This document shows positions 36,751 to 43,955 of a DNA stretch of 60,119 bases, piece after piece (the first letter of the stretch is position 1; each line of letters starts with the position of its first letter). Location: the NCBI GenBank assembly GCA_018883065.1, contig VEQT01000009.1, forward strand, positions 1 through 60,119, in the 5' to 3' direction. The position numbers and the translations under genes are program-made. Source of the stretch: Flavobacterium sp. GTDB lineage: Bacteria > Bacteroidota > Bacteroidia > Flavobacteriales > Flavobacteriaceae. A model generated the notes under the pieces. The model was not told the origin of the DNA. It searched no databases and saw only the letters and a program-made list of their open reading frames with translations.

Positions 36751-37398
36751 ATGACCAATTCTGAAGAAAACTATATTAAAGTAATTTATCACTTGTCGGG
36801 CGTCTCGCCAAAAGGCATAAACACCAATGCAATAGCCAGCATGATTGAGACTAAGGCGTCTTCGGTTACGGATATGTTGAAAAAACTAGCCGATAAAAAA
36901 TTAGTCAGTTATCAAAAATACCAAGGGGTTAACTTAACTGAAAAAGGAGTTTTTGCTGCAAAAATGATTGTCCGAAAGCATCGGTTGTGGGAAGTTTTTT
37001 TAGTTGATAAACTCCATTTCTCTTGGGATGAAGTGCATGATATTGCCGAAGAATTGGAACACATTAAATCGGATATACTGATAAATAAACTTGACGCATT
37101 TTTGGGATTTCCAGCCTATGATCCTCACGGTGACCCAATACCAAACGAGTTGGGAGATGTTAAAAAAATGAATAAACTCTTATTATCGGAAGCAAAAATT
37201 GGACAAAAGTATGTTTGTGTTGGAGTAAAAGATTCGTCATCCGATTTTTTGAAATACTTAGATAAGCACAAAATATCGTTAGGCACACACCTAGAAGTTA
37301 AAGAGATTGAAACGTTTGATAGCTCAATTTCTGTCTTTTTAAATAGTCAATTCATTTCTATTTCAAATAAAATAGCCACTAACTTATACATACAATAA
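36751..37398 (+). CDS. DtxR/MntR-family metal-dependent repressor
   Basis: Product of 215 aa. The domain order is an N-terminal winged HTH (about 1-60, TNAIASMIETKASSVTDMLKKLADKKLV), a metal-binding dimerisation domain (about 61-140, with His/Glu ligands in KHRLWEVFLVDKLHFSWDEVHDIAEELEHI), and a C-terminal FeoA-like SH3 domain (about 150-215). With Mn2+ or Fe2+ bound, such repressors shut down metal uptake. The next gene, 2 bp downstream, is a ZIP metal transporter, and the iron-uptake genes follow. Operator-like palindromes lie in front of several of them. Mn versus Fe preference is not decidable from the sequence. Confidence 0.93.
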   Translation: MTNSEENYIKVIYHLSGVSPKGINTNAIASMIETKASSVTDMLKKLADKKLVSYQKYQGVNLTEKGVFAAKMIVRKHRLWEVFLVDKLHFSWDEVHDIAEELEHIKSDILINKLDAFLGFPAYDPHGDPIPNELGDVKKMNKLLLSEAKIGQKYVCVGVKDSSSDFLKYLDKHKISLGTHLEVKEIETFDSSISVFLNSQFISISNKIATNLYIQ

Positions 37399-37400
37399 TT

Positions 37401-38219
37401 ATGTTTGAATCGGTTTTAAATTATTTCGAAAGCATTGATCCAATTTTGGCGGCCTTATATGCCACCTTATTTACCTGGTTTTTAACGGCATTGGGCGCTT
37501 CTTTTGTTTTCTTTTTTAAAAATATGAACCGGGTAGTCTTAGACGGAATGTTGGGGTTTACAGGCGGCGTAATGATTGCAGCCAGCTTTTGGAGTTTGCT
37601 CGCACCTGCCATTGAAATGAGTAAAGGCGAAGGATTTGTTAAAGTAGTTCCTGCTGCCGTTGGATTTGCCTTGGGCGCTTTGTTTATTTTTGGGTTAGAT
37701 AAAGTTCTTCCTCATTTACACATCAATTTTAAAGAAACAGAAGGTGTAAAATCACCTTGGCAACGCACAACGCTCTTGGTTTTAGCCATTACCCTGCACA
37801 ATATTCCAGAAGGATTGGCGGTAGGCGTTTTGTTTGGCGGAGTGGCCGCTGGAATTCCTGAGGCCTCTATTGCCGGTGCGGTAACCTTGGCTATTGGAAT
37901 TGGAATTCAAAATTTCCCTGAAGGAATTGCGGTTTCTATGCCCTTACGTCGAATGGGGATGAGTCGATGGAAAAGTTTTATGTACGGACAATCTTCGGCT
38001 TTAGTCGAGCCGGTTGCAGGGGTTTTAGGCGCAATTGCTGTGCTGTTTTTTATTCCAATTTTGCCTTACGCTTTGGCTTTTGCTGCTGGTGCAATGCTAT
38101 TTGTGGTAGTCGAAGAAGTAATTCCTGAAACACAGCAAGACAAAAACACCGATATTGCTACATTGGGATTTATTGGCGGTTTTATTGTAATGATGACATT
38201 AGATGTGGCATTGGGTTAA
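37401..38219 (+). CDS. ZIP-family divalent metal transporter
   Basis: Product of 272 aa with eight predicted membrane helices. The metal-site helices carry HNIPEGLAVG (His133-Glu137 region) and NFPEGIAVS (about 171-179), the GufA/ZupT-type signature. A His-containing loop (LPHLHINF) precedes them. It imports Zn2+, Fe2+ or Mn2+. It forms a two-gene operon with the DtxR-family regulator and ends convergently, overlapping by 3 bp the stop region of the FeoB-associated gene on the other strand. Substrate is inferred from the family and from the regulator, not seen. Confidence 0.92.
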   Translation: MFESVLNYFESIDPILAALYATLFTWFLTALGASFVFFFKNMNRVVLDGMLGFTGGVMIAASFWSLLAPAIEMSKGEGFVKVVPAAVGFALGALFIFGLDKVLPHLHINFKETEGVKSPWQRTTLLVLAITLHNIPEGLAVGVLFGGVAAGIPEASIAGAVTLAIGIGIQNFPEGIAVSMPLRRMGMSRWKSFMYGQSSALVEPVAGVLGAIAVLFFIPILPYALAFAAGAMLFVVVEEVIPETQQDKNTDIATLGFIGGFIVMMTLDVALG

Positions 38220-38341
38220 GGGCAACCACAATCGCCATTGCCACAGTTTTTGGTTGACTTGGATTTCCAAAAAAACTTCTTTATCAGATACCCAATAGCA
38301 ACTAAAACAAGTATATATACCAACAATTCTTGACCATTCAT
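38216..38341 (-). CDS. FeoB-associated Cys-rich membrane protein (small, 41 aa)
   Basis: A short gene missed by length cut-offs. From the ATG at 38341 the product starts MNGQELLVYILVLVAIGYLI (one membrane helix), passes KKFFWKSKSTK, and ends NCGNGDCGCP with three Cys. That order (N-terminal helix, basic linker, Cys-rich tail) is the signature of the FeoB-associated family, small partners linked to ferrous-iron uptake. It lies 45 bp downstream of the TonB-dependent receptor on the same strand and its stop overlaps the stop of the ZIP gene. feoAB is encoded nearby on the same strand, which supports the assignment. Confidence 0.88.
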   Translation of the reverse strand: MNGQELLVYILVLVAIGYLIKKFFWKSKSTKNCGNGDCGCP

Positions 38342-38386
38342 GGCGCTAAAGTAATTAGTTGTTTCAAAAGTAGACGCGCTTTTGCG

Positions 38387-40624
38387 TTAAAGTTTGGCTC
38401 CTACAGAAATATAGCATGTTCTTCCTTCTCCAGGCAAAATCCCAGGTCCAGGATAACCACCTGCTCTTCGGGTTGCATAGTGTTGGTTCAATACATTGTT
38501 TATTCCTGCACGAAGGTTGTAGTTTTTCAAAAATGTATATTCAGCTGATGCATCCATAACTCGGTAATCGGCTAAAAGACCCGTTACGCCATTGGCTGAA
38601 GCAGTTGTGGTATTGGTAGCATCGGTAAAAATTTGACCCGACATGCGGTATTGCATAGTGGTCGAAATGGCGTTATTGCTCCATGAAATCCCAAAATTAT
38701 GAATGTATCGCGGCGCATTTTCTACCCGATTACCAGCAAGATTGGTTGCTGTAATTGAAGTATTTGGTGCTGTTCCTGTGGTGCTAAAAATTTTAAAATC
38801 AGTATAGCGACTGTCAATAAAACTTACAGAAGCAAAGAAATCAAGGTTTCCATATGGTTTTTCTATACCAAACAAGCGAGTAATATTTAAGTTGGCAAAC
38901 CCTTCAATTCCTTTATTTACGGTTTCTCCCAAATTGGTTCTGTACAAAAATGTGCCTTGTGTAGGATCGTTGTTTACAAATTGTCTTATGCCGCCTATTC
39001 GATTGGTGTAGCTCAAGTAAAACAAACTAAAATCAAAGTTCAAAAAGTTTTTAAATAATCCCCTAAACCCTATGTCAGCATTATACCCGCTTGCATCTTT
39101 TAAGTTTGGGTCAATTGCATCAGTCACTGCTGGCGGTGTAAGATCAGAGAACAATACCGGTCTAAACGCCTGTGTAATATTGGCGTAAATATTGGTTGTT
39201 CTAAATTTATATTCCAATCCAAGTCCAAACAAGGGTTTACTACGTGAAATTGTTTTATCGGGAAAAGCCAGGTCATTTCCTCCGCTAATTCCAAATCGGC
39301 CTTCTCCAGTGTTTTTGATGTATTCAAAACGAAAGCCTGGAGTAACGCTAAATTTTTCGGTAATTTTAAATTGATTTTCAGCAAAAAAGGCGGAATTCTC
39401 TGTTGTAAAATGCAAATCCCGCGCATATCGCCCATCTACAGACAAATCAAATCCTGAACCAGTTGTGCCCTTCCCGTCTTGAACGCGCTGGGTGTTGGCT
39501 TTGTACATGCGCACACCAAAGGCAAGGTTGTTGTTTATTTGTCCAAGTTTGTAGGTGTAAATGTTTCTATTTTCAAGTCCAAGGTTATTGTAATAATCCC
39601 GATCTACTCTACGATTTGCATAGGCATTTGTATCAGGATTTATTACATCTTCTACATTGGGTGTGGCGGTAAATCCAACGCTATTTCGCTCGCCAATGAG
39701 TCCAAAAAATTTGGTGCTTGAAGAAAAATTATTCTTTGTTTTGGTGTCAAAATGTAATGAAAAAACGTTCCATGGAGTTCCAAACCAATTGCGTTCCCGG
39801 AGTGATTGCCTTGGATTAATAGCAAATTGTGCATCGGTTAAACCGCCTGCTTGTTGCATTTGGTAATCCATGTTGGTATATTCTGCTGATATTTTGGTGT
39901 TTTCCGTGAAACGATATTCTACAAAAGCATGCGTATTTCGTACGGTGTATGCACTGTTTGCTCTCCAACCATCGGCACTTCGCGAATGATTGTACACAAA
40001 ATAGGAAAACTTTTTAAACTTACCCCCAATCGAATTATAGCTGCTCATTAAACCATAACTCCCTACGGTGTTTTGAGTTTCAAATGAGAATTTCTTTTTT
40101 GTTTCTCTTTTCAAAACATAGTTTAACATGCCGCCAAACTGTGGTCCAAACTGCAAGGAAGCGCCTCCACGAACCAATTCTATGGTTTCAACGGCTTCTA
40201 AGGGGGGATTGTAATAGGCTTCTGGATAACCAAAAACATCTGAAGAAATATCGTACCCATTTTGTCTGGTATTTAATTCCCAGCTTCTATTGGGACTTAA
40301 CCCACGAACACCTACATTTATTTGTATACCAGACCCTTCATTTTCCCAAATGGTTACGCCAGGAATTCTAGAAAATACTTCACGTGCATTATTTGTAGTA
40401 AAATTTCCATTGATATTGGACAACTTCAGTACTTCATTCTTTTTGCCAGAAAACAGTACGTTTTCTTTGACTTCTGGCATTCGTTCAGGACTTTGCTGTT
40501 TGGCTATAATGACTACAGGAGCCAACTTTTTGATTGTATCATTTTCCTCTACTTCAAACACATCTTGTGCCATACTGGAATTTGATAAAAAGACAAGGAG
40601 CGGAGCAATAAACAGGTATTTCAT
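38387..40624 (-). CDS. TonB-dependent receptor, siderophore/iron-chelate type
   Basis: Product of 745 aa. A signal peptide (MKYLFIAPLLVFLSNSSMAQ) is followed by a plug domain with REVFSRIPGVTIWENEGSGIQINVGVRG and ELVRGGASLQFGPQFGGMLNYV. The 22-strand barrel then closes with the typical C-terminus ending ...RTCYISVGAKL. No SusD partner is adjacent and there is no N-terminal carboxypeptidase-like or signalling domain. It resembles FecA-like iron-chelate receptors in its plug region. Its own promoter and two operator-like motifs are upstream, and the FeoB-associated gene follows. The ligand is inferred from the iron-uptake context. Confidence 0.92.
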   Translation of the reverse strand: MKYLFIAPLLVFLSNSSMAQDVFEVEENDTIKKLAPVVIIAKQQSPERMPEVKENVLFSGKKNEVLKLSNINGNFTTNNAREVFSRIPGVTIWENEGSGIQINVGVRGLSPNRSWELNTRQNGYDISSDVFGYPEAYYNPPLEAVETIELVRGGASLQFGPQFGGMLNYVLKRETKKKFSFETQNTVGSYGLMSSYNSIGGKFKKFSYFVYNHSRSADGWRANSAYTVRNTHAFVEYRFTENTKISAEYTNMDYQMQQAGGLTDAQFAINPRQSLRERNWFGTPWNVFSLHFDTKTKNNFSSSTKFFGLIGERNSVGFTATPNVEDVINPDTNAYANRRVDRDYYNNLGLENRNIYTYKLGQINNNLAFGVRMYKANTQRVQDGKGTTGSGFDLSVDGRYARDLHFTTENSAFFAENQFKITEKFSVTPGFRFEYIKNTGEGRFGISGGNDLAFPDKTISRSKPLFGLGLEYKFRTTNIYANITQAFRPVLFSDLTPPAVTDAIDPNLKDASGYNADIGFRGLFKNFLNFDFSLFYLSYTNRIGGIRQFVNNDPTQGTFLYRTNLGETVNKGIEGFANLNITRLFGIEKPYGNLDFFASVSFIDSRYTDFKIFSTTGTAPNTSITATNLAGNRVENAPRYIHNFGISWSNNAISTTMQYRMSGQIFTDATNTTTASANGVTGLLADYRVMDASAEYTFLKNYNLRAGINNVLNQHYATRRAGGYPGPGILPGEGRTCYISVGAKL

Positions 40625-40630
40625 TTCTTA

Positions 40631-40646
40631 TTTAGATTAATTCTAG
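40631..40646. promoter_or_regulatory. Operator-like motif downstream of the TonB-receptor promoter
   Basis: Reverse strand reads CTAGAATTAATCTAAA, with the ending AATCTAAATAAG (continuing to 40627) shared exactly with the feoA leader. It sits between the -7 box and the start codon. Confidence 0.5.
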
Positions 40647-40650
40647 GCAG

Positions 40651-40681
40651 CAAAAATACTCTTTATTTTTATTTAGACAAA
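40651..40681 (-). promoter_or_regulatory. Promoter of the TonB-dependent receptor gene
   Basis: On the minus strand, TTTG (40681-40678), 19 bp, exact -7 box TATTTTTG (40658-40651). The start codon is about 27 bp downstream. Confidence 0.75.
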
Positions 40682-40688
40682 TTATAAA
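40672..40688. promoter_or_regulatory. Operator-like motif over the -33 element of the TonB-receptor promoter
   Basis: TTTAGACAAATTATAAA shares its first 11 bases with the palindrome at 36682-36697 and overlaps the TTTG -33 element. Only one arm is well conserved. Confidence 0.4.
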
Positions 40689-40730
40689 TAAGAATTTTTT
40701 TAACTAAAAAATGAAATGCGATAAATAGAA

Positions 40731-42830
40731 TTATTTGAACACTTGATAGGCAATAAATGCAACTAAATAAGCTAAGCTACTCATTAGAAGCAATTGTGCT
40801 ATTGGCCATTTCCAGCTATTGGTTTCTTTCTTGGTAATTGCCAATGTACTGGCGCACTGCATGGCAAATGCATAAAAAAGCAACAACGAGATGCCAGAGG
40901 CAAAATTAAATACCTTCTCACGTGTAATGGGATTAATTTCGGCTTTCATTTTGTTGTGGATGGTGTTTTCGTTGTCGCTTCCGCCCACGCTGTAAATGGT
41001 AGCCAAAGTTCCAACAAACACTTCTCTAGCAGCAAATGAACTAATTACGGCTATGCCTATTTTCCAATCATAACCCAAAGGCTGAATAACTGGCTCAATG
41101 GTTTTTCCTACGATGCCGATATACGAATTCTCTAATTTATACGCGTTAATTTGGTTTTCTATACCCAAACTATCAACGTGGTTTGATGGAATGCTACATT
41201 TTTTTATGATAATTGCCTCTGCATTTTCAAAATTTGTTCCCGGTCCATTTGACGCCAAAAACCATAACACAATGGATATGGCCAAGATTATTTTGCCCGC
41301 CCCAAAAACAAATGATTTGGTCTTTTCAATCACATTTATAGCTACGTTTTTAAACAGCGGGAGTTTATAATTGGGCATTTCTACTACAAAGTATGATTTG
41401 CCTTTCACCTGCAACACTTTATTCAAAAGGTAAGCCGATAAAATAGCAGAGCCAAATCCCAAGAGATACAAAAACATCAAGGTTAGGCCTTGCATATTAA
41501 CTATTCCAAAAAGGCGCTCATCAGGAATAATTAATCCAATAATTATTGCATACACAGGAAGTCTGGCCGAACAAGTAGTAAAGGGAGTGACCAAAATAGT
41601 GATTAATCGTTCTTTCCAATTTTCGATGTTTCTAGTGGCCATAATTGCTGGAATTGCGCAGGCGGTTCCAGAAATAAGTGGCACCACACTTTTACCAGAA
41701 AGTCCAAATTTTCGCATGATTTTATCCATCAAAAAAACAACTCGGCTCATGTATCCACTCTCTTCTAGAATAGAAATAAACAGGAATAAAAAGGCGATTT
41801 GGGGAATAAAAATTAATATTCCGCCTATTCCTGGGATAATACCTTGAGAAATTAAATTGGTTAAAACGCCAGCAGGAAGGTGCTTATCGGCCATTGCGCT
41901 CAAGCTGGCAAAAGTGCTATCAATAGCGTCCATTGGAATTTTTGACCATTCAAAAATTGACTGAAATATGATAAACAAAATCACAAAAAAAATGAAATAA
42001 CCCCATATTTTGTGCGTCAATATCCTATCTAATTTACTTCTTAAATCGGTGGCAATTGAGGCGTCAATTTTTAATCCTGTTGTCAAAACTTGATTAATAA
42101 ATTGATACCGTTTGATGGTTTCCTTTTGCTGCAAACGCTTTAAATCGGCGTGAGATTTGGTAAAAGTATTGGGCAATTCCTTGCGTTCTAAGTTCAAGAA
42201 ATTTACGTCTTGGGTAATTACCAACCACAATTTGTACAACAACTGGTTGGGAAATGCTTTGCGCAACTGACCAAAATAGACTTCGTCAATACTGGAAGCA
42301 TTCAAGCAGGGCGTAACAGATAAATTTTGGTAATTGGCCAAAACCGATTTGAGTTCGGCAATTCCCGTTCCTTTTCGAGAACTCACCAACACAATTTTGG
42401 TTTGCAATTGCGCTTCCAGATAAGGAATATCCAAGCTAATGCCTTTTGGATTCATTCTATCAACCATGTTGATCACTAAAACCGTAGGGAGTTCTAAGTC
42501 TTTGATTTGGGTAAACAACAACAAATTGCGTTTCAAATTTTCGACATCGGTGATCACGGCAATTACGTCGGGAAAATTGGGGTCTTTTTTGTTGAGCAAT
42601 ACCTCGATGACTACATTTTCGTCAATCGAACTGGCGTTTAAACTATAGGTTCCGGGCAAATCGAGTACAGTGGCCGAACAGGTTTCAGACAACATACATT
42701 GGCCAACTTTTTTCTCGACTGTTATACCGGGATAATTGCCCACCTGTTGTTTGAGTCCTGTCAATTGGTTAAACACCGAGGTTTTTCCGGTGTTGGGATT
42801 GCCAATTAATGCGACTTGTATCGATTGCAT
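40731..42830 (-). CDS. feoB: Ferrous iron transporter FeoB
   Basis: Product of 699 aa. The N-terminal cytosolic G domain has G1 GNPNTGKTSVFNQLTG, G3 DLPGTYSL and G4 NMVDR, followed by a GDI-like helical region. About ten membrane helices then carry the two Gate segments (for example SGTACAIPAIMATRNIENWKERL). FeoB takes up Fe2+ across the inner membrane, regulated by its G domain. It is somewhat short of the 770-aa E. coli form. feoA lies 5 bp upstream, so the two form one unit. The separate Cys-rich partner is at 38216-38341. Confidence 0.96.
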   Translation of the reverse strand: MQSIQVALIGNPNTGKTSVFNQLTGLKQQVGNYPGITVEKKVGQCMLSETCSATVLDLPGTYSLNASSIDENVVIEVLLNKKDPNFPDVIAVITDVENLKRNLLLFTQIKDLELPTVLVINMVDRMNPKGISLDIPYLEAQLQTKIVLVSSRKGTGIAELKSVLANYQNLSVTPCLNASSIDEVYFGQLRKAFPNQLLYKLWLVITQDVNFLNLERKELPNTFTKSHADLKRLQQKETIKRYQFINQVLTTGLKIDASIATDLRSKLDRILTHKIWGYFIFFVILFIIFQSIFEWSKIPMDAIDSTFASLSAMADKHLPAGVLTNLISQGIIPGIGGILIFIPQIAFLFLFISILEESGYMSRVVFLMDKIMRKFGLSGKSVVPLISGTACAIPAIMATRNIENWKERLITILVTPFTTCSARLPVYAIIIGLIIPDERLFGIVNMQGLTLMFLYLLGFGSAILSAYLLNKVLQVKGKSYFVVEMPNYKLPLFKNVAINVIEKTKSFVFGAGKIILAISIVLWFLASNGPGTNFENAEAIIIKKCSIPSNHVDSLGIENQINAYKLENSYIGIVGKTIEPVIQPLGYDWKIGIAVISSFAAREVFVGTLATIYSVGGSDNENTIHNKMKAEINPITREKVFNFASGISLLLFYAFAMQCASTLAITKKETNSWKWPIAQLLLMSSLAYLVAFIAYQVFK

Positions 42831-42835
42831 ACGGC

Positions 42836-43078
42836 TTATTTTGAACTAATTTCGTCTCGAGTTACTTCAATCTGACGGGCTGTCTCTAATCGGATGGCCA
42901 AATGGGAACCGCTGATATTGAGCAGCAAAGGATCGCCAAAGGGAGCAATTTGCAACAACTCAACCGAATTGCCTGGCAAGCAGCCCATTTCTAGTAATTT
43001 TAATGGAATGGCTTCCACGTCAAATTGCGTGATGGTAGCTTTTTCGCCTTTTTTTAACTGAGCAATGGTGGTTTGCAA
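42836..43078 (-). CDS. feoA: FeoA, SH3-like regulator of FeoB
   Basis: Product of 80 aa, one FeoA beta-barrel domain (LKKGEKATITQFDVEAIPLKLLEMGCLPG...HLAIRLETARQIEV). It is a small cytosolic protein thought to modulate FeoB. It precedes feoB by 5 bp. The leader has an exact -7 box and an AATCTAAATAAG operator-like motif shared with the TonB receptor, which supports metal control. Confidence 0.93.
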   Translation of the reverse strand: MQTTIAQLKKGEKATITQFDVEAIPLKLLEMGCLPGNSVELLQIAPFGDPLLLNISGSHLAIRLETARQIEVTRDEISSK

Positions 43079-43084
43079 CGCTTA

Positions 43085-43100
43085 TTTAGATTGAATTAAG
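43085..43100. promoter_or_regulatory. Operator-like motif in the feoAB leader
   Basis: Reverse strand reads CTTAATTCAATCTAAA; the following AATCTAAATAAG stretch is identical to the one in the TonB-receptor leader. The position between -7 box and start codon is also the same. Confidence 0.5.
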
Positions 43101-43104
43101 ATTG

Positions 43105-43112
43105 CAAAAGTA
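43105..43112 (-). promoter_or_regulatory. -7 box of the feoAB operon
   Basis: TACTTTTG on the minus strand, an exact TAnnTTTG. A clear TTG -33 element was not found (the best candidate about 18-19 bp upstream reads TTC). Confidence 0.55.
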
Positions 43113-43157
43113 GGGATAAATAGTAAACTGAACCTGATAAAAATCAGTTTTGATTAT

Positions 43158-43829
43158 TTATTCTTCTTCCTGAAGTAATAGCTGAATATCAGTAATCAAA
43201 CGCTCAATTTCTTCTTTATTCGTGCCGTCATAAAAGCCGCGCACCCTTTTTTTGGCGTCAACCAAGACAAAATTTTCGGTGTGCACCATATCATACAATT
43301 CGCTGGGCTTTCCCAATTTTACAGCCAAATAGGCTTTTCTGGCCAAGCTGTAAATTTCCTTTTTATCGCCGGTAACCAAGTTCCATTTGCGATCGTCTAC
43401 TCCTTTTTCGATTGCATAGCGTTTGAGCACTGCCACCGAATCAATCTCAGGGAAAACGGTATGCGACAAAAGCATTACCCGTGAATCATTCCTAAATGCT
43501 TGCTGTACTAATGCCATATTATTGGTCATTTTGGGGCAAATGGAACCACAAGTCGTAAAAAAGAAATCGGCTACGTAAATTTTACCTTCGTAGGTCTTGT
43601 CGGTAATAAATTTGCCGTTTTGATTCACAAACGAAAAGGCGGGAATTTTGTGGTATTTGCGAATAAACTGCACCGTACTGTCTACCAATTCGGGGTTTAC
43701 ATCGGCAGGATTATAAATGGGCAATGATTTTTTTGGAGTCAACGCGCGGTAAAACAAACTAACAATTACTACTGAAATAATACCTAAAACCAAGAAGAAA
43801 ATGCGGAATTGTTTAAAATAACGAAGCAT
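43158..43829 (-). CDS. SCO1/SenC-family copper protein
   Basis: Product of 223 aa. One N-terminal membrane anchor (about 9-29) precedes a thioredoxin-fold domain. The copper site is TTCGSICPKM (Cys94, Cys98) and the third ligand is His183 in DMVHTENFVLVD. Such proteins deliver copper to, or reduce, the CuA site of cytochrome c oxidase from the outer face of the inner membrane. No oxidase genes are next to it, and it is upstream of feoA by about 80 bp on the same strand but with its own leader between. Functional assignment rests on the complete set of Cys/His ligands. Confidence 0.92.
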   Translation of the reverse strand: MLRYFKQFRIFFLVLGIISVVIVSLFYRALTPKKSLPIYNPADVNPELVDSTVQFIRKYHKIPAFSFVNQNGKFITDKTYEGKIYVADFFFTTCGSICPKMTNNMALVQQAFRNDSRVMLLSHTVFPEIDSVAVLKRYAIEKGVDDRKWNLVTGDKKEIYSLARKAYLAVKLGKPSELYDMVHTENFVLVDAKKRVRGFYDGTNKEEIERLITDIQLLLQEEE

Positions 43830-43927
43830 GAAAATTTTTGTACAAAACTACAAAATACTACTCAGGAATGACCTTGCGAATGGACGATATTATTTTGTTT
43901 TTTAACAGTTTATATGGCTAGATTCGA

Positions 43928-43935
43928 TATTTTTG
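43928..43935 (+). promoter_or_regulatory. -7 box of the M13 peptidase gene; decides the start codon
   Basis: TATTTTTG, an exact match. It lies downstream of the in-frame ATG at 43914 and 21 bp upstream of the ATG at 43956, so the latter is the start. No convincing -33 TTG. Confidence 0.5.
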
Positions 43936-43955
43936 TGACTCTAAAATCAACTCAC

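Noticed and set aside
39463..39721. Open frames opposite the TonB-dependent receptor gene
   Set aside because: Antisense shadows with Cys/Tyr-rich, repetitive translations and no promoter; the receptor frame fully explains the region.
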